From JBOGVZ01 sp050692985 (lineage in GTDB: Bacteria; Actinomycetota; UBA4738; CALAEC01), in the NCBI GenBank assembly GCA_050692985.1, contig JBOGVZ010000049.1, positions 84,076-148,075 of the forward strand: a DNA stretch of 64,000 nucleotides, in the 5' to 3' direction. Both the position numbers and the translations under genes were made by a program. The notes below the pieces were generated by a model. That model was given only the letters and a program-made list of their open reading frames with translations, was not told where the DNA came from and made no database searches. Numbering within the stretch: the first letter of the stretch is position 1; each line of letters opens with the position of its first letter. Positions 28,288 through 37,221 of this stretch are shown here, piece by piece.

Positions 28288-29646
28288 ATGAGCGACGACC
28301 GGATGACCGCGCGGGCCCGCGAGATCGCCGAGCGGGAAGCCGCCGGGCTGCTGGAGCGGACCCCGGCCTCGGCGCGGCTGTACGAGCGAGCCGTGGGGTC
28401 GCTGCCGCTGGGGGTGGCGTCCTCGTTCCAGGCCAACGATCCCTACCCGATCTACCTGGCCCGGGGGCGGGGGAGCCGGGTGTGGGACGTGGACGGGACC
28501 GAGTACGTGGACTTCCACAACGGCTTCGGGACGATGGCGGTCGGGCACGCCCATCCCAAGGTGGCGGAGGCCATCGAGCGGGCGGCCCGCACCGGCACCC
28601 ATTTCGCCGTGTCCACCGAGCGGACCGTGGCCCTGGCCGAGGAGCTGTGCCGGCGGTTCTCGCTCGACCGGGTGCGGTTCACGAACTCCGGCACCGAGGC
28701 CACCATGGACGCCATCCGCCTGGCCCGGGCCGCCACCGGGCGGGACACGATCGCCAAGATCGAGGGGTCCTACCACGGCCACCACGACGCGGTCATGTTC
28801 TCTGTGGTCCCCAACGCCGACGTCATGGGGGGCCGGGACCGGCCGTCCTCGGCGCCGCTGTCGAAGGGCATCCCCGCCGACACCGCCCGGCACACCGTGG
28901 TGGTGCCGTTCAACGACGCCCCCGCCCTGGAGCGGCTGCTGGAGGAACGGGGCGGGGAGATCGCCTGCCTGATCATGGAGCCGGTGATGATGAACATCGG
29001 CATCTGCCTCCCCCAACCCGGTTACCTCCGGGCGGTCCGGGACCTGTGCACGCGGCACGGCGTGGTCCTGATCTTCGACGAGGTGAAGTCCGGGGCCACG
29101 ATCGCCCCGGGCGGCGCGGCCGAACGGTTCGGGGTGGAGCCCGACCTCAAGTGCTTCGCCAAGGCCATCGGCGGCGGGGTGCCGCTGGGGGCCTTCGGTG
29201 GACGGGTGGAACTCATGGACGTCATCGGCACCGGGGCGGCTCAGCTGGGGACGTTCAACGGGAACCCCCTGGCCATGGCCGGGGGCCTGGCGGCGCTCAC
29301 GGAGGTCCTGACCGCGGACGCCTACGAGCACCTGGCCAAGCTGGGGACCCTCCTGGCCGAGGGGTGCCACGGAGCCATATCCGAGCACGCCGTTCCCGCG
29401 CACACCGTGGACCTGGGGTGCAAGGGATGCGTCTCGTACCGCCCCGAGCCGCTTCGGAGCTACCGGGACTTCCTGGAGTGCCGGGTGGAGTTGTTCGAGG
29501 CCTCGTGGCCGTGGATGGTCAATCGAGGGCTGTTCATGACCCCCGGAGACGAGGAGCAGTGGACGATCAGCGTCCAGCACACCGAGGAGGACATCGCCCG
29601 GTACGTGGACGCCTACGCGGAGTTCTGCGCCGCCCTGGCCGCCTGA
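28288..29646 (+). CDS. Class III PLP-dependent aminotransferase (glutamate-1-semialdehyde aminomutase-like)
   Basis: 452 residues from the ATG at 28288 (GAGGAG about five bases upstream). Hallmarks: the phosphate-binding NSGTEATMDAIRLARAAT, SYHGHHDAVM, the PLP-ring aspartate in LIFDEVKSG (Asp264) and the Schiff-base Lys292 in CFAKAIGGGVPLGAFGG. The overall pattern is closest to GSA-aminomutase-like transaminases rather than to acetylornithine enzymes. Because it ends an importer cluster with eight bases between genes, it probably deaminates the imported amine or amino acid. True hemL is unlikely given the context, but cannot be excluded by eye. Confidence 0.88.
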   Translation: MSDDRMTARAREIAEREAAGLLERTPASARLYERAVGSLPLGVASSFQANDPYPIYLARGRGSRVWDVDGTEYVDFHNGFGTMAVGHAHPKVAEAIERAARTGTHFAVSTERTVALAEELCRRFSLDRVRFTNSGTEATMDAIRLARAATGRDTIAKIEGSYHGHHDAVMFSVVPNADVMGGRDRPSSAPLSKGIPADTARHTVVVPFNDAPALERLLEERGGEIACLIMEPVMMNIGICLPQPGYLRAVRDLCTRHGVVLIFDEVKSGATIAPGGAAERFGVEPDLKCFAKAIGGGVPLGAFGGRVELMDVIGTGAAQLGTFNGNPLAMAGGLAALTEVLTADAYEHLAKLGTLLAEGCHGAISEHAVPAHTVDLGCKGCVSYRPEPLRSYRDFLECRVELFEASWPWMVNRGLFMTPGDEEQWTISVQHTEEDIARYVDAYAEFCAALAA

Positions 29647-29726
29647 CCGTCCCGTCCTGAGGGGTTCGCTCGCCGTCCGGTCGGGTGCTGTCCGGCTCAG
29701 GGCGGGCCGGTCCCGGAAGCCCGGCC

Positions 29727-30929
29727 CTAGGAGTGGTAGACGCGGACCTGGGTGCCGATGGGCATCAGGCCGTGGAGCCAGATCGCCGTCCAGTACGGGA
29801 CCCGCGAGCAGCCGTGGCTGGCCGGGTAGCTCGGCACCGACGGCCAGCCGTGCACGGCCCTGTTCCCGTCGAAGTAGCTCGGGTAGTAGAGGTTGTTCGG
29901 GCTGTACCCCGCGATCTTCCGGTGCACCGAGAACACGCCGTCGTTCGTCGGCGTGCTGGCCTTCCCCGTCGAGGTGTGGACGATCTCGTCGATGTCCCCA
30001 TTCTTGATGACGTACAGCACCTGCCGGGTCTGGTCGATCTCGATGTGGAACTTCGGCTTCGTGGACACGGACTTGGGCACGAACGGCTTCGTGAGCTTCT
30101 TCCAGGTAGCCGCCTTCACCGTCTCCACCCGGGCCATCCCCTGGACCTTGTGGAAGGCCATGACCGCGTCGCCGGTGCGGTAGTCGAACGACTTGTTCAC
30201 GCCAGTCAGGCGGTGGTCGAGGTTCCGGAGCCGCCACTCCAGCGACTTGACGTAGGGCCCGTGGGCGCCCGTCGACAGGTTCGGCGGCAGGGGCGCGGTG
30301 CGCCGGGCGCTCTGCTTACTGGCCGCGGCGTGGTCCTCGTCGTTGAAGCGCAGCTTGGCCCGGTGCTTGCCGAGCTTCATGATCCGGAACTTCACCGAGA
30401 AGGTGCTCTTGCCGGAGAGCTTGGGATGCTTGCGGCCGACCACCTTGCCGGCCCGCCGCAGGGTCACGGTGACCTTCTCTCCGGGGTGGGCCGGCTCCAC
30501 GCTCCCGGTCACCTTGGCCTTGTCGAACAGCCGCACCTTCTTGAGCTTGACCTGGAGGACCGGCCGGACCTTCAGCAGGAGCGCGTCGCTGACGATCCCA
30601 AGGTCATCCAGCTGCGCCTGCACGGTGGTGTTGCGCTCGGGGGCCTGGTCCAGCTTCGTCTCGAAGTGGCCGGCGCCGTCGGCCGCCGTGGTGGCCAGCA
30701 CGTCGGAGGGATCGTCGGCGTCCACGATCGTCACGGTCGTGCCCTCGGGGGGAGGGGGCGTCACGTCGCCGAACAGGGTGGTGTTGTGCCCGTACGTGAG
30801 GATCGTGCTGGTGGCGTCCAGCGTCACGACCTCGCCGGCGGCCACGGCGGGAGCGGCGGCCCACAGCATCGCCACTCCCAGCAGCACGGCCAGCGGTGGC
30901 ACGGATCGTGTGCGACGGTCCCCACCCAT
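29727..30929 (-). CDS. Exported L,D-transpeptidase (YkuD family) with peptidoglycan-binding domain
   Basis: 400 residues from the ATG at 30929; the longer frame enters the divergent promoter region. Order: a signal peptide (residues about 1-31), Ig-like repeats (about 35-210), a PGBD-1-type peptidoglycan-binding domain (PYVKSLEWRLRNLDHRLTG, DYRTGDAVMAFHKVQGM), then a C-terminal YkuD catalytic domain. The active-site signature is HGWPSVPSYPASHGCSRVP, with Cys374 as nucleophile. These enzymes make 3-3 cross-links or attach proteins in the cell wall and resist most penicillins. It diverges from the RTX gene. Confidence 0.93.
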   Translation of the reverse strand: MGGDRRTRSVPPLAVLLGVAMLWAAAPAVAAGEVVTLDATSTILTYGHNTTLFGDVTPPPPEGTTVTIVDADDPSDVLATTAADGAGHFETKLDQAPERNTTVQAQLDDLGIVSDALLLKVRPVLQVKLKKVRLFDKAKVTGSVEPAHPGEKVTVTLRRAGKVVGRKHPKLSGKSTFSVKFRIMKLGKHRAKLRFNDEDHAAASKQSARRTAPLPPNLSTGAHGPYVKSLEWRLRNLDHRLTGVNKSFDYRTGDAVMAFHKVQGMARVETVKAATWKKLTKPFVPKSVSTKPKFHIEIDQTRQVLYVIKNGDIDEIVHTSTGKASTPTNDGVFSVHRKIAGYSPNNLYYPSYFDGNRAVHGWPSVPSYPASHGCSRVPYWTAIWLHGLMPIGTQVRVYHS

Positions 30930-30963
30930 CCCCTCTCTCCTCCTCTTCCGCGTTCCGAGCCGG

Positions 30964-30969
30964 ACTATA
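30964..30969 (-). promoter_or_regulatory. Candidate -10 element for the L,D-transpeptidase gene
   Basis: TATAGT on the minus strand, 35 bases before the ATG, in the divergent gap. No -35 consensus is apparent. Confidence 0.35.
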
Positions 30970-31066
30970 CGGCAACGGCGGGCACGGGAGAATACCTCTC
31001 GGGCGGATCGGGGGTCGACGGCGGGGCGGACATCGGGGAGAATCCGGCCGAGGAGAGGGGGACCCG

Positions 31067-32797
31067 ATCGGCCTGCGCGCACTCACGATCATCGCCGCTG
31101 TGGCGATCCTCCAGCTCCCGGTGGCGGCCGAGGCAGCGACCGGCGACCTGGTGGTGGCGCTCACGGCGGGAGGCACCGGCACCGCCGGGCTCGACCTGTC
31201 GCTCACCGCCCGGGTCGACAACGTGGGGGACGGCCCGGCCGACGATGTCACCGTCACGATCACCGTTCCGGCCACGATGCCGGTGGCGTCGGCGCGATCC
31301 TCCGCGGGCGGCTGCCAGGAGGAGGCGGGGGCGGTCACCTGCGAACCGGGCACCGTCGCGGCCGGGGAACACGTGACCGTGGATCTCACCGTGACGCCCA
31401 CCCAGGCCGGGCCGGCGGCCGTGGACGCCGCGGCCACGGGCACCGGGGCGGACCCCACGCCGGACGACAACATGGACCAGGTGTCCGTCGCCGTGGACGG
31501 GCCCTCCTGCCAGGTGGTGGGGACCCAGGAGCGGGACACCCTGGAGGCCCTGCCCGGGGGCAGCGTGGTGTGCGGGCTGGGCGGGCGGGACGCGCTCGTG
31601 GGCGGCCCGGGGGACGACGTGCTCGTGGGCGGCTCGGGCATCGACCGGGCCACCTTCGCCGGGGCCGAAGGGCCGGTCACCGCCAGCCTGGCGGGGGGCA
31701 CGGCGGGGGGCCACGGCGACGACCTCCTGGTGGCGATCGAGCACCTCACCGGAGGCCCGTCCGGCGACCACCTCACCGGCAACGCCGGGGGCAACATCCT
31801 GCGCGGAGGGGGCGGGGGCGACACGCTGGAGGGGCGCAGAGGTCCGGACGTCCTGGCCGGCGGGCCGGGCCCGGACACGCTCAAGGGCGGGAAGGGCCGC
31901 GACCGAGCCACGTTCGCCGGAGCCGGCAAGGGGGTCGTGGTCGACCTCGGTCCGGGAACCGCCACCGGGGAGGGGGCCGACGCCCTTCGGGGCATCGAGG
32001 ACGTCACCGGAAGCGCCCACGACGACGTGCTGATCGGATCCGGCGCCCCCAACCGCCTCCGCGGCCTGGGGGGGCGGGACGTGCTGCGGGGCGAAGGGGC
32101 CAAGGACCGTCTGTTCGGCGGGCCCGGACCCGACTCCCTGGTCGGCGGGGCCCGCCGGGACCGGCTCGACGGCGGGGGTGGCACCGACGGGTGCCTCCAG
32201 GGCGTGGGGAAGGGGACCAAGCGCCGGTGCGAGGTCCTGGCGTGGAGCGAGGCCCCGGACGTGGCCCTGTTCGTCCCGTCGCGCTCGCTGGTGGGCATCG
32301 GGTTCCACCAGTCGCTGTTCGGCTCGGCCGTGGCCCTGCGCCCTCACGGCAAGCTCCACCGGAACGACCACGGCGGGTTCACGGCCCCCGCCCCCACCGA
32401 CGGTCCCGGCTACGCGGTGATGGGGAGTCGCGGCCGAGGGACGCCGGCCACGTCCGCCGCCGACCTCGTGGTCGGCTCTCACACGAAGGTCACGTCGCCG
32501 GTGCACGGCGTGGTGACCCGGGTCCGGCGCTACCTGCTGTACTGCCACACCCCCGACTGGCAGGTGCTGATCCGGCCTGCGGGACGGCCGGACCTGGTGG
32601 TCATGGTTCTCCACCTGGCCTCGGTGCACGTGAGCAAGGGAGATCGCGTCGCGGCGGGCGTGACCGGGCTGGGGAAGGCCGCCGGGAACGACGCGGCATC
32701 CGCCCAGGCGAACGCGTACTTCCCGGACCAGCACCCCCACGTCCACATCGAGGTCGAGCGGGACGGCGCCAAGCCGATCCCGGGCTGTCCCCTCTGA
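31067..32797 (+). CDS. Secreted RTX (hemolysin-type) repeat protein with a C-terminal M23/LytM-like domain
   Basis: About 576 residues. Order: a signal peptide (LRALTIIAAVAILQLPVAAEA), a DUF11/CARDB-like Ig domain (LSLTARVDNVGDGPADDVTV), about 220 residues of RTX repeats (LVGGPGDDVLVGGSGIDRA, GGPGPDTLKGGKGRDRATF, DRLFGGPGPDSLVGG), then a C-terminal module resembling LytM peptidases (VLHLASVHVSKGDRVAAG and HPHVHIEVERDG). The H-x-H of LytM is present as HVHIEV, but the upstream H-x3-D zinc motif is not clear, so activity is doubtful. The start is unresolved: no ATG/GTG/TTG lies near the signal peptide; ATC at 31067 and CTG at 31073 follow a GGAGAGGGGG. Confidence 0.78.
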   Translation: MGLRALTIIAAVAILQLPVAAEAATGDLVVALTAGGTGTAGLDLSLTARVDNVGDGPADDVTVTITVPATMPVASARSSAGGCQEEAGAVTCEPGTVAAGEHVTVDLTVTPTQAGPAAVDAAATGTGADPTPDDNMDQVSVAVDGPSCQVVGTQERDTLEALPGGSVVCGLGGRDALVGGPGDDVLVGGSGIDRATFAGAEGPVTASLAGGTAGGHGDDLLVAIEHLTGGPSGDHLTGNAGGNILRGGGGGDTLEGRRGPDVLAGGPGPDTLKGGKGRDRATFAGAGKGVVVDLGPGTATGEGADALRGIEDVTGSAHDDVLIGSGAPNRLRGLGGRDVLRGEGAKDRLFGGPGPDSLVGGARRDRLDGGGGTDGCLQGVGKGTKRRCEVLAWSEAPDVALFVPSRSLVGIGFHQSLFGSAVALRPHGKLHRNDHGGFTAPAPTDGPGYAVMGSRGRGTPATSAADLVVGSHTKVTSPVHGVVTRVRRYLLYCHTPDWQVLIRPAGRPDLVVMVLHLASVHVSKGDRVAAGVTGLGKAAGNDAASAQANAYFPDQHPHVHIEVERDGAKPIPGCPL

Positions 32798-32806
32798 GCC
32801 GGCCCC

Positions 32807-33937
32807 TCAGCGGCGCTTGGGCGAGGGCACCGTCCCGGCCCGGACCCGACCGTTCGGCCGTCGCAGGATCCGCGGCACCGAGGTGCCCAGCAGCACGACG
32901 GCCACGCCGGCCAGCAACCCGGCGGCCAGGGCGGTGCTGCGGACGAACGTGACGGCCAGGGCGGCCCCACCGAGCAGGGCGCTCCACAGGTACATCAGCA
33001 GGACGGCCTGGCGGTGGCTGTGGCCGATCTCCAGCAGCCGGTGGTGGATGTGCTCCTTGTCGGGCCTGGTGACCGGCCTCCCCCGCCGGATCCGCCTGAG
33101 GATCGCCAGGGCCACGTCGGTCAGCGGAACGGCCAGCACCAGCACGGGGATGAAAACCGGGATGGCCAGGGCGGCGAACTCCGTGCCGGTGGGGGCCTCG
33201 GTGCGGCCCACCCCGGAGATGGTTGCCGCGGCCAGCACCACCCCCAGCAGCATGCTCCCCGAGTCGCCCATGAAGATCCGGGCCGGATGCAGGTTGTAGG
33301 GGAGGAACCCCACGCAGGCCCCGGCCACCACCGCGGTGAGCAGGGATGCCGGGGAGGGGCCGTCGCCCCAGATCGGCGAGTCGGGCACCACCATGTAGAT
33401 GAAGAACGCCGCCGCGGCGATGGCCACCACCCCCGCCGCCAGTCCGTCGAGGCCGTCGATCAGGTTGACCGCGTTGATCATGGCCAGGACCCAGAGCAGG
33501 GTCAGCGGCACCGAGAGGTCGGCCGACAGCGACAGCACGCCCAGCCCCGGGAACCAGAAGAACAGCAGCTCCACCCCGAACAGCATGAGCACCCCGGCGG
33601 CCAGCACCTGGCCCGCCAGCTTGGCCGGAACCGAGAGCCCGCGCACGTCGTCGTAGGCGCCCAGGATCATCACCGCGGTCCCCGCCAGCAGGGCTCCCAG
33701 CGGCTCGAACGAGCCCACGAACAGCTCCCGGAACCACGGGATCAGCCGGGCCACGCCCAGGCCGACCAGGATGGCGAACCACAGGGCGACCCCACCCAGC
33801 GTCGGCGTGGGGTTGGGATGGACCTTGCGGTCCGAGGGCCGGTCGATGGCCCCGAACCGCACGGCCAGGCGGCGGACCACCGGCGTGGCCGCGAACGCGG
33901 CCACGGCCGCCGCCAGGAACACGCCCAGGTGTGGCAC
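32807..33937 (-). CDS. Undecaprenyl-phosphate sugar-1-phosphate transferase (WecA/TagO/Rfe family)
   Basis: 376 residues with about eleven helices. Family motifs are intact: the Mg2+-binding ILGAYDDVRGLS, the catalytic NAVNLIDGLDGLAAG, FMGDSGSMLLG and the cytoplasmic DKEHIHHRLLEIGHSHRQ (HIHH). These enzymes transfer GlcNAc-1-P or a related sugar phosphate to undecaprenyl phosphate at the inner membrane, starting arabinogalactan-linker, teichoic acid or O-antigen synthesis. The gene is four bases from glyA. In many actinobacteria it directly precedes the atp operon, whereas here about 9 kb intervenes. Confidence 0.95.
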   Translation of the reverse strand: MPHLGVFLAAAVAAFAATPVVRRLAVRFGAIDRPSDRKVHPNPTPTLGGVALWFAILVGLGVARLIPWFRELFVGSFEPLGALLAGTAVMILGAYDDVRGLSVPAKLAGQVLAAGVLMLFGVELLFFWFPGLGVLSLSADLSVPLTLLWVLAMINAVNLIDGLDGLAAGVVAIAAAAFFIYMVVPDSPIWGDGPSPASLLTAVVAGACVGFLPYNLHPARIFMGDSGSMLLGVVLAAATISGVGRTEAPTGTEFAALAIPVFIPVLVLAVPLTDVALAILRRIRRGRPVTRPDKEHIHHRLLEIGHSHRQAVLLMYLWSALLGGAALAVTFVRSTALAAGLLAGVAVVLLGTSVPRILRRPNGRVRAGTVPSPKRR

Positions 33938-33941
33938 GGGG

Positions 33942-35198
33942 CTACGGGTAGGCCGGGAAGCGGGCCGTGAGGTCGGCCACCCGGCCCCGGGCCCGCCGCT
34001 TCACGTCCTCGTCCTCCGGTGCCCGGATCACCTCGCCGATGATCTCAGCGACCTCCTTCATCTCGCCCTCGTCCATGCCCAGGGTGGCCGGACCGGGGGT
34101 GCCCACCCGGATCCCCGACGCGGTGGCCGGAGGCAGGGGGTCGAACGGGATGGCGTTCTTGTTGATGGTGACGTTGACCTCGTCGCAGGCGGCCTCGGCG
34201 TCCGCCCCGGTGATCCCCACCGGCTGGAGGTCCACCAGCGCCAGGTGCGAGTCCGTGCCGCCGGAGACCAACCGCAGCCCCTGGTCGGCCAGCCCGGCCG
34301 CCAGGGCCCGGGCCGTGCGGACCACCCGGTGGGCATAGTCGCGGAACTCCGGGGTCATCGCTTCCTTCAGGGCCACCGCCTTGGCCGCGATGCAGTGCTC
34401 CAGCGGCCCGCCCTGCATCATGGGGAACGCGGCCTTGTCGATGGCCCTGGCGTGCTCCGCCTTCGACAGGATCATGGCCCCCCGCGGGCCCCGCAGGGTC
34501 TTGTGGGTGGTGAACGTGACCACGTCGGCATGGGGGATGGGGCTGGGGAACGCGCCGCCGGCCACCAGGCCGATGAAGTGCGCCGCGTCGACCAGGAAGA
34601 TCGCGCCCACCTCGTCGGCGATCTCCCGGAACGCGGCGAAGTCGATCGTCCTGGGGTACGCGGTGGCTCCGGCCACGATGACCTTCGGTCGATGCTCCTT
34701 GGCCAGGTCGCGGACCTGGTCCATGTCGATCAGCTCGGTGTCCTTGTCGACCTCGTAGCCCACCACGTCGAACCACTTCCCGGAGAAGTTGACCGGCGAA
34801 CCGTGGGTCAGGTGGCCGCCGTGCGGGAGGCTCATGCCCAGCAGCGTGTCCCCGATCTCCATGAACGCGAAGTAGGCGGCCATGTTGGCCTGGGCTCCGG
34901 CGTGCGGCTGGACGTTGGCGTGCTCGGCGCCGAAGAGCTCCCTGGCCCGGTCGATGGCCAGCTGCTCGGTGACGTCCACGAAGCGACAGCCGCCGTAGTA
35001 GCGCTTCCCGGGCAGTCCCTCGGCGTACTTGTTGTTCATCGTGGAGGCCAGGGCCGCCAGGACGGCGGGGCTGGTGTAGTTCTCCGAGGCGATCAGCCGG
35101 ATCGTGGTGCGCTCCCGGTCCAGCTCGGACACCATCGCCTCGGCCACCTCGGGATCGGTGGCCCGGAGCGCCTCCCAGTCCGCCACCCACTCCTTCAT
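33942..35198 (-). CDS. glyA: Serine hydroxymethyltransferase
   Basis: 418 residues from the ATG at 35198, which overlaps the rpiB stop by four bases (ATGA). SHMT interconverts serine and glycine with tetrahydrofolate in one-carbon metabolism. Visible signatures: LIASENYTSPAVL, KYAEGLPGKRYYGG, QPHAGAQANMAAY and the PLP lysine Lys233 in VVTFTTHKTLRGPRGAM. The length is normal. Confidence 0.98.
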   Translation of the reverse strand: MKEWVADWEALRATDPEVAEAMVSELDRERTTIRLIASENYTSPAVLAALASTMNNKYAEGLPGKRYYGGCRFVDVTEQLAIDRARELFGAEHANVQPHAGAQANMAAYFAFMEIGDTLLGMSLPHGGHLTHGSPVNFSGKWFDVVGYEVDKDTELIDMDQVRDLAKEHRPKVIVAGATAYPRTIDFAAFREIADEVGAIFLVDAAHFIGLVAGGAFPSPIPHADVVTFTTHKTLRGPRGAMILSKAEHARAIDKAAFPMMQGGPLEHCIAAKAVALKEAMTPEFRDYAHRVVRTARALAAGLADQGLRLVSGGTDSHLALVDLQPVGITGADAEAACDEVNVTINKNAIPFDPLPPATASGIRVGTPGPATLGMDEGEMKEVAEIIGEVIRAPEDEDVKRRARGRVADLTARFPAYP

Positions 35199-35647
35199 CG
35201 CTCTCGCTCCTCGTTCTCGATGGCCTCGATCTGGCGGATCCGTCGCTCGTGGCGCCCACCGCCGAACCCGGTCTGGAGCCACGTGCGGACGATCTCCCGG
35301 GCCAGGGCCGGGGCCACGATCCGGCCCCCCATGGACAGGACGTTGGCGTCGTTGTGCTCCCGCGACAGCGTCGCGGTGAACGGATCGTTGCACAGGGCGG
35401 CCCGGACTCCACGGACCTTGTTGGCCACGATCTGCTCGCCCTGCCCCGAGCCCCCCAGCACGATCCCCCGGTCCGCCGTCCCCTCGCGGACCGCCCGGGC
35501 CACGATCACGCAGAACCGCGGGTAGTCGACGGGCTCCTCGGAGTGCGTTCCCACGTCCTCGACCTCGTGGCCCAGCTCCTTGAGGAACCCCTTCAGGTCC
35601 TCCTTCAGCGCGTACCCGGCGTGATCGGATCCGATGGCGATGCGCAC
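35195..35647 (-). CDS. rpiB: Ribose-5-phosphate isomerase B
   Basis: 150 residues. MRIAIGSDHAGYALKEDL, VDYPRFC, LGGSGQGEQIVANKVRGVRAALCND and EHNDANVLSMGGR are diagnostic for the RpiB family, of the actinobacterial subtype with Ser/Glu in the catalytic loop rather than the E. coli cysteine. It interconverts ribose 5-phosphate and ribulose 5-phosphate. It is coupled to glyA and one base from the phosphatase gene upstream. Confidence 0.96.
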   Translation of the reverse strand: MRIAIGSDHAGYALKEDLKGFLKELGHEVEDVGTHSEEPVDYPRFCVIVARAVREGTADRGIVLGGSGQGEQIVANKVRGVRAALCNDPFTATLSREHNDANVLSMGGRIVAPALAREIVRTWLQTGFGGGRHERRIRQIEAIENEERER

Positions 35648-35648
35648 C

Positions 35649-36242
35649 CTACACCCTTCCCTCCCCCGTGGCGGCCCGCTCGGTGACCCCGAACAGGCCC
35701 TCGACCAGCGCGTCGACGTGGCCCTCGATCTCCCAGGCCACCGCCCGGTAGGTCTGTTCGGACAGGCCCAGCGGGTCGGACACGTCCATGTCCGGGATCT
35801 CCGGGGCCCGGGGGTCGCCGCGGAGCCGATGCGCCACCGCGATCCGCTGGAGGAGCGCCTCCTGGGAGGGACCGGGCTGGGGCGGAGGAAGGACGCGGAG
35901 CAGCCCCACGATCTCCTTGAGGGTGAACGTCTTGGGGGACGCCTCGGGGACCAGGGCCAGCACCTGGTCCCGATGGTCGGCGGTCATCGTCAGGATCAGG
36001 TCCGAGCGCGCCACCACGCCGGCATCCAGGGCCGAAGCCTGGAGCGCGGACACGTCGACGCCCCGTTCGGCCGCGGCCCGGACGGCCTCGGGCGTGGGAG
36101 GCATCCCCGGCCGGCCCAGCGTGCCGGCGGAGCGCACCCGGACGGCACCGCCGAGCAGGCGCTCCGACCGGTCGAGGAGGAAGCCTTCGGCCATCGGGGA
36201 GCGGCAGATGTTGCCGGTGCAGACGACGAGAACGGCCAGCAC
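35649..36242 (-). CDS. Low-molecular-weight protein tyrosine phosphatase-like protein
   Basis: 197 residues from the GTG at 36242 (VLAVLVVCTGNICRSP); no good ribosome-binding site precedes it. The P-loop CTGNICRSP gives the C-x5-R motif (Cys8, Arg14), and the general acid is in DMDVSDPLG. It is about 40 residues longer than typical Wzb/PtpA enzymes, with an insert around PPPQPGPSQEALLQRIAVAH. In actinobacteria this gene is often found between tsaC and rpiB. It dephosphorylates protein tyrosines or arginines; the substrate is unknown. Confidence 0.93.
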   Translation of the reverse strand: MLAVLVVCTGNICRSPMAEGFLLDRSERLLGGAVRVRSAGTLGRPGMPPTPEAVRAAAERGVDVSALQASALDAGVVARSDLILTMTADHRDQVLALVPEASPKTFTLKEIVGLLRVLPPPQPGPSQEALLQRIAVAHRLRGDPRAPEIPDMDVSDPLGLSEQTYRAVAWEIEGHVDALVEGLFGVTERAATGEGRV

Positions 36243-36294
36243 GTCGGCAGTGTAGCACCGGGCAAATCCGGCTCCTCCCGGCCCGCGGCGCTCG

Positions 36295-37221
36295 CTAGCG
36301 GCGGAGGATGACCTCGTCCACGACCTCCGACCCGGGGACGGCCACCGCCCGCAGCCGCAGCGTCTCCCGGGTCGCTCGCACGGTAACGAAGTGGTGCCGG
36401 TCATCCAGGGCGAACACCGGATCGGGGGTCCCCGCGGGGCACTCGTCCACGTCGTCGAGGTCCTGCCCTCCGCCGCCGGAGACCACGAACACCACGTCCC
36501 CGAGCCGTGGGAAGCGCTGGTAGTTGTGGTCGTGTCCGGAGAGCACCAGGTCCACGCCCCCCGCCCGGAAGACCGGGAGCCACCGCTCCCGGATCTCCCC
36601 GTGGCCGTCGTGGTGCCCACAGGTGTACGGGGGATGGTGGACCACGGCCACCTTCCACGGCGCGGCGGACCGGCGCAGCGCCGAGCCCACGAACGACAGC
36701 TGGGCCGGGTCCTCGAGGTGGTTCCCGTCCAGGACGAAGAGCTCCACGGGCCCCAACCGGTGCGCGTACCAGGGGCCGGGCATCGACAACAGCTCCATGA
36801 CCGGCGCTCCCCCGCCCGTCTCCGCGTCGTGGTTGCCCAACGACGCCAGCACCGGGATCCCCTCCCGGTCCACCCAGCCGTACGGTTGGTGCCAGGCCTG
36901 GTCGAACTCGTCGGGATGCCCGGAGTCGTAGATGTTGTCGCCGGTGGTCACCAGGGCGTCGAGGGGTCGCCCATCGGCCCACGTGCGGAGGGCCTCGGCC
37001 ACCTCCCGCTGGGCCTCCTCCCCGGTGCCGAAGTCCCCGATCACCGCGAGGTCGACGGGCCCCCGGACCGCCGTGCGCTGGAGGAGCGGTCCCGTGGGCT
37101 CGGGGGGCGCGTCCCGCCCGCACCCCACCGCCACCAGGACGATGGCGGCCAGGACGGCGAGCCCAGCCTTCCGGCCGGCACGCCGCCGGGGGCGGCAGAG
37201 CTCAGAGCGCGGCGAGGACAT
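36295..37221 (-). CDS. Lipoprotein calcineurin-like metallophosphoesterase (purple-acid-phosphatase-like)
   Basis: 308 residues from the ATG at 37221. The N-terminus is basic, then hydrophobic, ending in a lipobox (VLVAVGC), so the protein is probably lipid-anchored outside the membrane. The dimetal site motifs appear in order: VIGDFGTG, TTGDNIYDSG, SLGNHDAETG, VVHHPPYTCG and LVLSGHDHNYQRF. This pattern resembles tartrate-resistant acid phosphatases. It overlaps the end of tsaC by 20 bases. The substrate is not known. Confidence 0.9.
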   Translation of the reverse strand: MSSPRSELCRPRRRAGRKAGLAVLAAIVLVAVGCGRDAPPEPTGPLLQRTAVRGPVDLAVIGDFGTGEEAQREVAEALRTWADGRPLDALVTTGDNIYDSGHPDEFDQAWHQPYGWVDREGIPVLASLGNHDAETGGGAPVMELLSMPGPWYAHRLGPVELFVLDGNHLEDPAQLSFVGSALRRSAAPWKVAVVHHPPYTCGHHDGHGEIRERWLPVFRAGGVDLVLSGHDHNYQRFPRLGDVVFVVSGGGGQDLDDVDECPAGTPDPVFALDDRHHFVTVRATRETLRLRAVAVPGSEVVDEVILRR

